Notes under the pieces: model-generated
What the model saw: the letters and a program-made list of their open reading frames with translations, nothing else
The model's database searches: none
What the model was told of the DNA's origin: nothing
NCBI RefSeq assembly: GCF_013410665.1
Contig: NZ_JACCFM010000001.1
Location: 2,356,001 to 2,420,000 of the forward strand
Direction: 5' to 3'
From: Leifsonia psychrotolerans
GTDB taxonomy: Bacteria; Actinomycetota; Actinomycetes; Actinomycetales; Microbacteriaceae
DNA length: 64,000 nt
Shown: positions 1-9,796 of the stretch, in pieces
Numbering within the stretch: the first letter of the stretch is position 1
Layout: each line of letters starts with the position of its first letter
Program-made: the position numbers and the translations under genes

Positions 1-209
1 ACGTTCGGACGAATCCCAGTGTACGCGTACTGACGGAAATCGCAACTTCTGAGTCCTCATAAATGGGGACATTCTGTTTGTCTTCTCAGACTCGGTTCGA
101 AACGATGCGCAACCACCGTGAAAAAATGCCCAATCCAAGCAGAGTAGGGTTCTTTTGTGGCTGGCCACACTCCCGGATTTACGCATCGCGAAGGAGCGAC
201 CCAAGAACA
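1..209. other. Upstream region of acs
   Basis: No gene is supported here. The acs reading frame stays open back to position 63, but these codons lack the conserved acetyl-CoA synthetase N-terminus, so I treat them as leader. An AAGGAG ribosome-binding sequence at 191-196 precedes the chosen acs start at 210. A short palindrome (GTACGCGTAC, 21-30) is visible. No convincing -35/-10 pair was found. Confidence 0.5.
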
Positions 210-2156
<1,947 letters not shown>

Positions 2157-2292
2157 CTACAACCCTCTCGCGAGATCTCTGGCTCTATCAACGGGCTGGA
2201 TGTGGCCGTGTCTTGCGATTGGCTCGCGGGATCTCGACAGGCTCGATCAGCGGTTGAGGTCGATCAACGGGAGTGGCAGGGGCCCGCGTCCC
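2157..2292. repeat. Short TCGA-rich repeat island after acs
   Basis: The acs/ridA convergent gap begins with a few units of the window-wide repeat, such as ATCTCGACAGGCTCGATCAG at 2230-2249 followed by GGTCGATCAACGGG. No coding sequence is supported. This is the smallest of seven such islands and, like the others, sits at gene 3' ends. Confidence 0.7.
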
Positions 2293-2349
2293 CGAGATCG
2301 GAGTCGTGGTCGTAATGATCGCTTTATAACGACCACGACTCCGATCTCG
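2293..2349. terminator. 20-bp perfect inverted repeat between convergent genes
   Basis: Left arm 2293-2312 (CGAGATCGGAGTCGTGGTCG) and right arm 2330-2349 are exact reverse complements separated by 17 AT-rich bases containing GCTTTATAA. It lies between the stops of acs (+) and ridA (-), so a bidirectional terminator is the simplest reading. There is no clean U-tract after either arm. Confidence 0.65.
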
Positions 2350-2367
2350 CGTGTCTGGGTGACGTTT

Positions 2368-2838
2368 TTAGGCGAACGACACGATCAGTTCAAGCTCGAC
2401 GGGCGAGTCGAGCGGCAGCACCGACACCCCGACTGCGGAGCGTGCGTGCACGCCCACCTCACCGAAGATCTCGCCGAGCACCTCGGACGCACCATTGATG
2501 ACGCGGGGCTGACCGGTGAACGACGGGTCGGATGCGACAAAACCGACAACCTTGACGATCTGAGTGATGCGGTCGAGCGAGCCGATCTTCGCCTTGATCG
2601 CGGCCAGCGCGTTCAGCGCCGAGATCCGGGCGTACGCCTTCGCATCCGCGGGAGGGACGAGCCCCTCGCCTTCGCCGACCTTGCCGAGGGCCGGCAGCGC
2701 ACCGGCCACCATCGGCAGCTGGCCCGAGGTGAAGACAAGCGAACCAGACACAACTGCCGGAACATACACAGCAACCGGCGGCACGACGGCGGGTAGTTCG
2801 ATTCCGAGTTCGGCCAGGCGTGCGTCAATCTGCGACAT
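2368..2838 (-). CDS. RidA/YjgF/UK114 family protein
   Basis: Probably removes reactive enamine/imine intermediates or performs a related deaminase role; the family is well known but this long form (156 residues) is less characterised. The C-terminus HARSAVGVSVLPLDSPVELE holds the conserved Arg and the VELE strand of active Rid proteins. A ribosome-binding sequence (AAGGAG) lies inside the end of the upstream DUF4177-like gene, whose stop is only 2 nt from this ATG, so the two are translationally coupled. From memory, the same pair sits near the ponA2-type PBP gene in mycobacteria. Substrate unknown. Confidence 0.85.
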   Translation of the reverse strand: MSQIDARLAELGIELPAVVPPVAVYVPAVVSGSLVFTSGQLPMVAGALPALGKVGEGEGLVPPADAKAYARISALNALAAIKAKIGSLDRITQIVKVVGFVASDPSFTGQPRVINGASEVLGEIFGEVGVHARSAVGVSVLPLDSPVELELIVSFA

Positions 2839-2840
2839 AA

Positions 2841-3017
2841 CTATGCTCCTTCGACAGTCGAGTCGGCGGCGAGTGGACGTTTGAGGTAGGCGACGAGCCC
2901 ACCTTCTGGTCCGGTGACGACTTGCACGAGCTCCCAGCCCTCCGATCCCCAGTTATTCAAGATGGCGGCTGTGTTGTGAATCATCAGCGGCGTTGTGAGG
3001 TATTCCCAAGCAGGCAT
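2841..3017 (-). CDS. Small DUF4177-like protein (58 aa)
   Basis: A 58-residue protein starting MPAWEYLTTPL with the core NNWGSEGWELVQV, the pattern of DUF4177-type proteins (short antiparallel beta fold with a GWELV motif). The open frame extends further upstream, but those codons overlap the divergent PBP gene and are unconserved; the ATG at 3017 is the natural start. It precedes the Rid gene by 2 nt, so it is the first gene of a two-gene unit. The function of the family is unknown. Confidence 0.75.
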   Translation of the reverse strand: MPAWEYLTTPLMIHNTAAILNNWGSEGWELVQVVTGPEGGLVAYLKRPLAADSTVEGA

Positions 3018-3068
3018 GCGGCTCCTATTCAAGCTGTTGTTCAGCTTTGTCCCTATAGGGTCAATCTT

Positions 3069-5654
3069 ATGTCTGTCAAAAATCGAACGGCCAGCGGCGT
3101 GCTGGGTGGAGTGCTTGGCTTTATCGGAATGAGTGCCGTCGCCGGTGTTCTCGTGACCGTCGCCGTCACCCCAGCGCTCGCCCTCTCCGGTATCGCCGCG
3201 ACGAACACCATCAGCGTCTTCGAGAACCTCCCCGAGTTCCTCACCATCGACCAACTCTCACAGAAGAGCAACATTTACGCGACGAATAACGAAGGTGCTC
3301 CCGTACTCCTGGCCTCGTTCTACGACCAGAACCGCGTTGAGGTGGGTTCCGATCAGATCAGTCAGTTTGTGAAGGATGCCGCGGTGGCCGGTGAAGATCC
3401 CCGCTACTTCGAGCATGGTGGAGTCGACCTCGAAGGAACCGTCAAGGGTGCAGTGAAGACGCTCGGCGGCGGAGACACCCGCGGTGGCTCGTCGATCACG
3501 CAGCAGTACGTCAAGAACGTTCTCGTGCAGAAGTGTGAGGTACTCACCAACGAGAAGGAAGTGAAGGCCTGCTACATCGATGCCACCGAGACAAGCATCG
3601 ACCGCAAACTGAAGGAAATGCGCCTGGCCATCGGCCTCGAGAAGAAGTACTCGAAGGACGACATCCTGCGCCAGTACCTCAACATCACCGGCTTCGGCGG
3701 CAGTGTCTACGGCATTGAGGCCGCAGCGAACTACTACTACTCGACGAGCGCCGCGAACCTCACTCTCGCGCAGTCAGCGAGCCTGGTCGCGATCGTGAAC
3801 AACCCCGTCAAATTCCAGCTTGATAATCCCGACAGTGAAACGAACGGCGCGGCCAACGGATACGCAGCCAACAAACAGCGTCGCGATTACATCCTGAACG
3901 AGATGTTGAAGTACAAGAAGATCTCGAAGGACGACTACACCGCGGCCATTGCGTCGCCGATTGAGCCGGCCATCCAGGAGCCGAGCACGGGCTGCCAAAC
4001 CGCCGGTGGCAGCGGTTACTTCTGTGACTATGTCACGACGATTCTCAAGACCGACCCGACGTTCGGCGCAGATGCCGAGACTCGGTTGCTGAACTTCAAG
4101 CGTGGCGGCTACGACGTGTACACCACGCTCGACCTCGACCTGCAGGCGGCTGCAGAGTCGACCATGGCCGAATACGTGCCGGCAACCATGGACGGCTGGG
4201 ACGTCGGTGGAGTGATCTCCAGCGTGCAGGTGGGCACTGGCCGCGTTCTCGCCATGGCGCAGAACCGCAAGTACAGTCAGGACCCAGCTGTGCTTGAAAA
4301 CCCCGACTACACGAGCATCAACTACAACACCGACGAAACTCAGGGCGGATCGCTCGGCTTCCAGCCCGGCTCGACCTACAAGGTGTTCACTCTCGGCGAG
4401 TGGTTGAAGGAGGGGCACTCGCTCAACGAGCGCGTCGATTCCCGCCGGAAGAGCGACTGGGGAACATTCAAAGACAGTTGCGACGGCCCGCAGAACTACG
4501 GCGCCAGCTTCAACCCGAAGAACGACTCGGGTGAAAGCGGCAGCAACTACAGCGCCCTGCAGTCGACGCAGGAATCCATCAACACGGGCTTCATCGGAAT
4601 GGCTAAGAAGCTTGACCTCTGCGGCATCCGTCAGACGGCCGAGGCCTTCGGTGTGCACCGTGCGAACGGGAAGCCGCTGGAGCAGGGCGCCAGCTCGGTG
4701 CTGGGTACCAATGAGGTCGCTCCGTTGACCATGGCTGTGGCTTTCGCAGGCATCGCCAACAGCGGTTCCACCTGCTCGCCGGTCGCGATCGACAAGATCG
4801 TCGGCCCGAACGACAAAGAGATTCCCATTCCGAAGTCGACCTGCACCCAGTCGGTCGAGCCCAGCGTTGCGGCCGGTATGACCTATGCCATGCAGAGAGT
4901 TATGACGGGTGGAACCGCGACGCAGTCGTACGGCGCCACACGCCCTCGCGTTCCGATGATCGGTAAGACCGGAACGACCGACGGCAACAAAGACACGTGG
5001 ATGAGCGGTGCGAGCACCAAGGTATCGACTGTTGTCGGTGTCGTCAGCGTGAACGGCGATATCAACCAGCGCGCCGTCACCATGAACGGCACGACCGCTT
5101 CGTACGCCCGTCACCACATGTGGCCGGCCGTCATGAGCGTTGCGAATGCCAAGTATGGCGGAGACGACTTCCCCGAGGCGTCCAGCTCGGTGATTCAGAC
5201 CGTGCAGGTTCCGGTTCCCGATGTGCGCGGAAAATCAATGGCTGAGGCACAGTCCGCCATTGAAGCGGCCGGATTCACCTTCTCGGACGGCGGCGTCATC
5301 GACTCCGATGTGGCTGCTGGTCTCGTCGCAGGAACCGACCCTGCGGGCGGCGGCAACACCGACCGCGGCTCAACCATCACCGTCTTCACGAGCAACGGCG
5401 CGATGAAGGCCCTGCCCAACGTCGTCGGCAAGGCTCTCAACGACGCCAAGAACGACCTGCGGGAATTCAACGTCAAGATCGTCGAGAAGAGCGATCCACG
5501 CCAGATTGGCCGCGTGATCTCGATGGAGCCCGGCGCAGGTACGCCTGCCAGACCAGGAGACACCGTCACGATCGTTGTCGGCAGCGCAACCGGCGGCAAC
5601 GGCGGAGGAGCGGATAACGGCAACGGCAACGGCTCTGGCGACGGAAACGGCTGA
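3069..5654 (+). CDS. ponA2: Class A penicillin-binding protein (PonA2-type) with PASTA domains
   Basis: Bifunctional peptidoglycan glycosyltransferase/transpeptidase, 861 residues, anchored by one N-terminal membrane segment (about 10-37). The GT51 domain shows EDPRYFEHGGVDLEG with the catalytic Glu near residue 107 and GGSSITQQYVKN. The transpeptidase domain has STYK (serine nucleophile near 436) and KTGTT near 632. Two PASTA repeats follow (VPDVRGKSMAEA and LPNVVGKALNDA), then a Gly/Asn-rich tail. The ATG at 3069 is chosen because it directly precedes the cytoplasmic/membrane N-terminus; upstream codons are divergent-gene territory. The stop overlaps the metallophosphoesterase start (ATGA), as in the mycobacterial ponA2 locus. 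Confidence 0.93.
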   Translation: MSVKNRTASGVLGGVLGFIGMSAVAGVLVTVAVTPALALSGIAATNTISVFENLPEFLTIDQLSQKSNIYATNNEGAPVLLASFYDQNRVEVGSDQISQFVKDAAVAGEDPRYFEHGGVDLEGTVKGAVKTLGGGDTRGGSSITQQYVKNVLVQKCEVLTNEKEVKACYIDATETSIDRKLKEMRLAIGLEKKYSKDDILRQYLNITGFGGSVYGIEAAANYYYSTSAANLTLAQSASLVAIVNNPVKFQLDNPDSETNGAANGYAANKQRRDYILNEMLKYKKISKDDYTAAIASPIEPAIQEPSTGCQTAGGSGYFCDYVTTILKTDPTFGADAETRLLNFKRGGYDVYTTLDLDLQAAAESTMAEYVPATMDGWDVGGVISSVQVGTGRVLAMAQNRKYSQDPAVLENPDYTSINYNTDETQGGSLGFQPGSTYKVFTLGEWLKEGHSLNERVDSRRKSDWGTFKDSCDGPQNYGASFNPKNDSGESGSNYSALQSTQESINTGFIGMAKKLDLCGIRQTAEAFGVHRANGKPLEQGASSVLGTNEVAPLTMAVAFAGIANSGSTCSPVAIDKIVGPNDKEIPIPKSTCTQSVEPSVAAGMTYAMQRVMTGGTATQSYGATRPRVPMIGKTGTTDGNKDTWMSGASTKVSTVVGVVSVNGDINQRAVTMNGTTASYARHHMWPAVMSVANAKYGGDDFPEASSSVIQTVQVPVPDVRGKSMAEAQSAIEAAGFTFSDGGVIDSDVAAGLVAGTDPAGGGNTDRGSTITVFTSNGAMKALPNVVGKALNDAKNDLREFNVKIVEKSDPRQIGRVISMEPGAGTPARPGDTVTIVVGSATGGNGGGADNGNGNGSGDGNG

Positions 5655-6634
5655 TGAGCTCGCTCGGCACTGCGGGCAAAGCCCTCGCGACGACAGCAGG
5701 ATTGGCTGCCGGAGCCGGCCTTGCCGCGTTCGCGTGGGGATCCTTGGTCGAGCGCAAGCGCTACACGCTGCGGGAGGTGAGCGTGCCGGTGCTCGCCCAC
5801 GGCTCCGCTCCAATCCGGATTCTGCACCTCTCCGATTTGCACATGGCCCCGTGGCAGCGCGACAAGCAGGATTGGGTGCGCGACCTCGCGGCACTGCAAC
5901 CGGACTTCATTGTGAACACGGGCGACAATCTGGGTCACGTCGACGGTATCGCCGGTATCGAGTATGCGCTGGAGCCATTCGCCGGAGTTCCTGGGGTGTT
6001 CGTCAACGGGTCCAACGACTACTTCGGGCCGCAAATGAAGAACCCGTTGAAGTATTTCGGGGGGCCGTCGATGGTTCATTCCCGACCTGTGAGTCTCGAT
6101 ATCGACAAGCTGCACAGTGTCTTCAGCGCGTTGGGGTGGAAAGACCTCAACAACACCGCGGATGCCCTTGAGGTGAACGGCACCCGCCTCGAATTCTTTG
6201 GTGTCGACGACCCACACATCGGCAAGGATCGTCTCGATCTGATTACGGGAGCTGTCGACGAGTTGCGGTCGAATGATCCCCTCTTGGACGAGACCTGGCC
6301 GGATCCGGCACAACCGGCGGCGGAGCGGCCCACTCTCACCGTTGGCGTCACCCATGCGCCGTATCAGCGAGTGCTCAACTCGTTTGTGAACCACGGTGCC
6401 CAGCTCATTCTCGCCGGGCACACCCACGGCGGACAGGTCTGCGTGCCCGGCTTCGGTGCCCTGGTCACCAACTGCGACATCCCTCGACGTCAGGCCAAAG
6501 GACTCAGCCTGTGGAACCTCGGGCTGCGCACGGCGTTCCTGAACGTGTCGGCAGGTCTCGGCACCTCGATCTATGCGCCGGTGCGCTTCGCCTGCCGCCC
6601 CGAGGCGACGCTCCTCACCCTCACAGCGGCCTGA
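5654..6634 (+). CDS. Membrane-anchored metallophosphoesterase
   Basis: A calcineurin-like phosphoesterase of 326 residues. An N-terminal hydrophobic stretch (about 12-30) is followed by the metal-binding blocks HLSDLHMAPW, NTGDNLGHVDG, NGSNDY, VTHAPYQ and LAGHTHGGQ. The third block has GSND where many homologues have GNHE. It overlaps the PBP stop by 1 nt (ATGA), so it is co-translated with it. The pairing PBP-phosphoesterase is conserved in actinobacteria and suggests an envelope role. The substrate is not known; UDP-sugar or lipid phosphodiester hydrolysis is possible but unproven. Confidence 0.88.
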   Translation: MSSLGTAGKALATTAGLAAGAGLAAFAWGSLVERKRYTLREVSVPVLAHGSAPIRILHLSDLHMAPWQRDKQDWVRDLAALQPDFIVNTGDNLGHVDGIAGIEYALEPFAGVPGVFVNGSNDYFGPQMKNPLKYFGGPSMVHSRPVSLDIDKLHSVFSALGWKDLNNTADALEVNGTRLEFFGVDDPHIGKDRLDLITGAVDELRSNDPLLDETWPDPAQPAAERPTLTVGVTHAPYQRVLNSFVNHGAQLILAGHTHGGQVCVPGFGALVTNCDIPRRQAKGLSLWNLGLRTAFLNVSAGLGTSIYAPVRFACRPEATLLTLTAA

Positions 6635-6662
6635 CGCGGTCATCGGTCCCCCTCGGAGTAGG

Positions 6663-6668
6663 TATACT
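6663..6668 (+). promoter_or_regulatory. Possible -10 box for tRNA-Pro
   Basis: TATACT at 6663-6668 lies 21 nt before the tRNA 5' end, a plausible -10 element. No clear -35 hexamer is seen at 16-18 bp spacing. Confidence 0.4.
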
Positions 6669-6689
6669 AGTAGAGGTCTTACGGACCAT

Positions 6690-6766
6690 CGGGGTATGGC
6701 GCAGCTTGGTAGCGCGCGTCGTTCGGGACGACGAGGTCGCAGGTTCAAATCCTGTTACCCCGACCA
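6690..6766 (+). tRNA. tRNA-Pro (CGG anticodon)
   Basis: A 77-nt cloverleaf. The acceptor CGGGGTA (6690-6696) pairs with TACCCCG (6756-6762). The D arm is GCGC/GCGC, the anticodon stem CGTCG/CGACG encloses TTCGGGA (anticodon CGG), and the T arm GCAGG-TTCAAAT-CCTGT is followed by an encoded CCA. All stems pair well. Confidence 0.95.
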
Positions 6767-6773
6767 CATAATG

Positions 6774-6802
6774 AGGGCCGGCACACATGGTGTGCCGGCC
6801 CT
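6774..6802 (+). terminator. Hairpin terminator after tRNA-Pro
   Basis: A 13-bp perfect stem (AGGGCCGGCACAC with GTGTGCCGGCCCT) closes on a 3-nt ATG loop, 7 nt after the tRNA CCA. The following sequence is TTGTGCG, so the U-tract is poor, but strength and position fit a terminator. Confidence 0.75.
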
Positions 6803-6838
6803 TGTGCGTAACCTGCATGCCGTCCAGGGGCACGGTCA

Positions 6839-7070
6839 CTAGATCTCGACAGGCTCGATCAACGGGAGGGTCGCTCGATCAACGGGAGGGTCGCTCGACC
6901 AACGGGAGGGTCGCTCGACCAACGAGACGACGTCGGTCGAGGCAAACCCGCTGGTCGAGGCAAACCCGCTGGTCGAGCCTGTCGAGACCCTGCCCGCCAT
7001 CCCGAGGCACGGTCAATAGATCTCGACAGGCTCGATCAACGAGAGGGTCGCTCGATCAACGGGAGGATGC
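6839..7070. repeat. TCGA-rich repeat array between tRNA-Pro and the HAD gene
   Basis: Units such as AGATCTCGACAGGCTCGATC and CTCGATCAACGGGAGGGTCG are iterated directly, with inverted copies (GGTCGAGCCTGTCGAGACC) in the middle. Two near-identical blocks start near 6839 and 7017. The last unit runs into the HAD gene and supplies its last two sense codons and stop. No gene is supported in this stretch. Confidence 0.85.
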
Positions 7071-7841
7071 CTCGGACGCAGCACGCAGCTGCGGAATGAG
7101 CGTCTCCAGGTACGCAGCGGTGTCCTCCCAGCCCGTAACCGCGACACAGGTGAGTCCGAGCGCCTTCACCGGGTAGTCGTTGCCGTCTTCGTCGAGTCGA
7201 TCGCCGACGAAGAGCATGTCATCGAGCGGAATCCCGGTGAGGGCGGCCAGCTTGGTCATGCCGTAGGCCTTATCGATGCCCCGACGAGTAATGTCAACCG
7301 AGGTTGACCCGCCGGAACGCACCTCCAGTCCTGGCAACAGCACCTGAACGGCCTCGCGCAGGGTGTTCTTCTTGACCCCGGTCGGATCCCATTCCCGCTT
7401 TGCCGCAACCGGTGCGGCCTGGCCGAGGGCCGAGAAAGTGATCTGCGAGTCACGATCCTCCAGGATCGGCCCCCAGGTATCACTCTCCCAATAGCCCAAC
7501 GCGCGGGCTGCGACTTCGACCGCGGCGAGCGCCGCAGCCTTCTCATCGTCGCTCAGTCTCTCTGAGTAGATCTGAATCCAGTCGCCGTTCTGGTGACGGT
7601 AATACTGGGTGCCGCAGGTGGGCATGAGGTGCAGTTGAGTCAAGGCCTCGGCGCTGACATCGGTCAGGTTGTCGATCAGCTGCATCCGAAACTGAGCGAT
7701 CTGGCCGCCCGAGATCACGCAGACCGGTGAGACGGCGAGCAGTTGCACGAGAAGCTCGGCCATGCGCGGGTCGAGCGGCGACTTGGACGGAGCCAGTGTG
7801 TCGTCCAGGTCGAAAGCGATCAGGCGGGGTGCGGCGGTCAC
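7056..7841 (-). CDS. HAD-IIB family phosphatase
   Basis: A cytoplasmic haloacid-dehalogenase hydrolase of 261 residues acting on a small phosphorylated compound, probably a sugar phosphate. It shows motif I AFDLDDTLAP (Asp11/Asp13), motif II ISGGQ near 43-47 and motif IV FVGDRLDEDGNDYP near 205. The start is a GTG at 7841 sharing its G with the TAG stop of ugd, so translation is coupled; the longer open frame upstream is the ugd gene in another frame. The stop TGA and the last two sense codons (Ser-Arg) lie inside a genomic repeat unit. Being last in a mqo-tdk-ugd-HAD operon gives little substrate information. Confidence 0.85.
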   Translation of the reverse strand: MTAAPRLIAFDLDDTLAPSKSPLDPRMAELLVQLLAVSPVCVISGGQIAQFRMQLIDNLTDVSAEALTQLHLMPTCGTQYYRHQNGDWIQIYSERLSDDEKAAALAAVEVAARALGYWESDTWGPILEDRDSQITFSALGQAAPVAAKREWDPTGVKKNTLREAVQVLLPGLEVRSGGSTSVDITRRGIDKAYGMTKLAALTGIPLDDMLFVGDRLDEDGNDYPVKALGLTCVAVTGWEDTAAYLETLIPQLRAASEASSR

Positions 7842-9154
7842 TAGGGGCGACCCAATCCGTAGTAAGCCCAGCCGGCGGCACGCCAGACTTGGGGATCGTA
7901 GGAGTTGCGGGCATCCACAACGACGCGGTTGCGCACCAGCGAGGCTGCCCAGATGGGGTCGAGGGCACGGAACTCGGGCCATTCGGTCACGAGCACGACG
8001 ACATCCGCGTCGCGCAGCGCATCGTCGATCAACGCTTCATATCCGAGCTGCGGATGCCGCACGCGCGCGTTGTGAATGGCCTCCGGGTCGGTGGCCACGA
8101 CATCCACCCCCAGTCCGTGCAACTGCACGGCCACGTCGAGCGCCGGCGAGTCACGCACATCATCGGAGTGCGGCTTGAAGCTCAACCCGAGAACGGCGAC
8201 CTTCGAGCCGTGAAGCTTCTCGCCGAGCGCCTCAACCGTGAGGTCGACGACGCGCTGACGGCGGCGCAGGTTGATCTTGTCGACCTCCTTCAGGAAGGCG
8301 ACGGACTCGCCCCGGCCCAGCTCCTCGGCGCGCGCCGTGAACGCCCGAATGTCTTTGGGCAGGCAGCCACCGCCGAAGCCGACACCGGCCCCCAGGAACT
8401 TGCGGCCGATGCGATCGTCGAAACCGATCGCCTCGGCGAGCTGGGTGACGTCGGCACCGGTCACCTCGGCGATTTCGGCCATGGCGTTGATGAAGCTGAT
8501 TTTGGTGGCCAGAAAGGCATTGGCTGAGACCTTCACGAGCTCGGCTGTCGCGTAATCGGTCACAACGAGCGGGGTGCCCGCTGCGAGGGCCGAGGCGTAG
8601 ATCTCGTTCAGAAGCGCCGCGGGCTGTTCCCCGGCCACGCCAGCCGGCACGCCGTACACCAACCGGTCAGGGGTCAGGGTGTCGCGCACGGCGAAGCCCT
8701 CCCGCAAGAACTCGGGGTTCCAGGCCAGCGACGCACCCGAGCCCGATGACTCGACCTGCTCGGCGAGGCGAGCCGCGGTGCCCACCGGCACCGTGCTCTT
8801 ACCGACAACGAGATCCCCGGGTGCGAGGTGTGGGATCAGCGCGCTGACTGCAGCGTCGACGTAGGTCAGGTCCGCGGCGTGGCTGCCGGCCTTCTGCGGC
8901 GTGCCGACCGCGATGAAATGCACCTGTGAGCCCGCGGCATCCGCGATGTCAGTGCTGAATCGCAGCCGCCCGCTCGCCGTGGCCGAGATCAGAATTTCGG
9001 GGAGACCCGGCTCGAAGAATGGCGGGTTTCCGGCCGCCAGCGAGGCAATTTTCGCCGCGTCAACATCGATGCCGACGACGTCATGCCCGAGTTCGGCCAT
9101 CGCCGAGGCGTGCACCGCACCCAAATAACCGCATCCGATAACTGAGATCTTCAT
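7841..9154 (-). CDS. ugd: UDP-glucose 6-dehydrogenase
   Basis: Oxidises UDP-glucose to UDP-glucuronate with two NAD+, for cell-wall or capsule glycans. The 437-residue length is typical. It has the N-terminal Rossmann motif VIGCGYLG (5-12), the GKSTVPVGT stretch near 118, the Lys208/Asn212 pair in ELVKVSANAF and the catalytic Cys264 in GFGGGCLPKD. It lies 6 nt after tdk and overlaps the HAD gene by 1 nt. A nucleotide-sugar dehydrogenase with another UDP-sugar substrate cannot be excluded. Confidence 0.92.
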   Translation of the reverse strand: MKISVIGCGYLGAVHASAMAELGHDVVGIDVDAAKIASLAAGNPPFFEPGLPEILISATASGRLRFSTDIADAAGSQVHFIAVGTPQKAGSHAADLTYVDAAVSALIPHLAPGDLVVGKSTVPVGTAARLAEQVESSGSGASLAWNPEFLREGFAVRDTLTPDRLVYGVPAGVAGEQPAALLNEIYASALAAGTPLVVTDYATAELVKVSANAFLATKISFINAMAEIAEVTGADVTQLAEAIGFDDRIGRKFLGAGVGFGGGCLPKDIRAFTARAEELGRGESVAFLKEVDKINLRRRQRVVDLTVEALGEKLHGSKVAVLGLSFKPHSDDVRDSPALDVAVQLHGLGVDVVATDPEAIHNARVRHPQLGYEALIDDALRDADVVVLVTEWPEFRALDPIWAASLVRNRVVVDARNSYDPQVWRAAGWAYYGLGRP

Positions 9155-9160
9155 GGATTC

Positions 9161-9787
9161 CTAACTAATAAGACGGCTTCGCTGATTCAGCACACCGCCG
9201 CTTTCTTGCAGATAACACGAGCCGCACAGCGACTCATAGGCAACTTCGACGCCATCGATGGCGACCTGATCACCGTCGAAGACAAACTGGCCGTCAACCT
9301 TTCGGCCGTTGAACACCGCCTTCTTCCCGCACCGGCAGATGGTTTTGAGCTCTTCGAGGCTGTGCGAGATCTCGAGCAGGCGCCGACTGCCCGGAAAGGC
9401 GACGGTTTGAAAGTCGGTGCGGATGCCGTAGGCGAGTACAGGAACATTCTCCAGAATCGCGATGCGCAGAAGGTCGTCGACCTGGGTCTCGGTGAGGAAC
9501 TGCGCCTCATCAAGAAGAAGCGCGCTCACGTCGCGGCCGGTTTCAGCCCGGACCCTCGTGCGCAGTTCCTGAAACAGCGCGTAGGCATCCGCATCCGGTG
9601 TCAGGAGAAAGTCGACGCGTCGCGTGACGCCGAGGCGCGAGAGGATGCCGATGTCGCCTTTGGTGTCGATGGCCGGCTTGGCCAACAGCACCTGGTGCCC
9701 GCGCTCCTCATAGTTGTAGGCAGCCTGCAACATCGAGGTGCTCTTGCCACTGTTCATGGCCCCGTATCGAAAGTACAACTTGGCCAT
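9161..9787 (-). CDS. tdk: Thymidine kinase (type II)
   Basis: Salvages thymidine to dTMP with ATP. At 208 residues it is close to the usual length. It shows the P-loop GAMNSGKST (9-17), the Walker-B-like LLLDEAQFL and a zinc-binding lasso region with CRCGKK and CGSCY cysteine pairs. It follows mqo by 9 nt and precedes ugd by 6 nt on the same strand. Confidence 0.94.
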   Translation of the reverse strand: MAKLYFRYGAMNSGKSTSMLQAAYNYEERGHQVLLAKPAIDTKGDIGILSRLGVTRRVDFLLTPDADAYALFQELRTRVRAETGRDVSALLLDEAQFLTETQVDDLLRIAILENVPVLAYGIRTDFQTVAFPGSRRLLEISHSLEELKTICRCGKKAVFNGRKVDGQFVFDGDQVAIDGVEVAYESLCGSCYLQESGGVLNQRSRLIS

Positions 9788-9796
9788 CTGTGCGCC

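Noticed and set aside
5195..6748. 517-codon minus-strand frame over the metallophosphoesterase and tRNA
   Set aside because: It overlaps a certain tRNA and two conserved genes; composition is typical of shadow frames.
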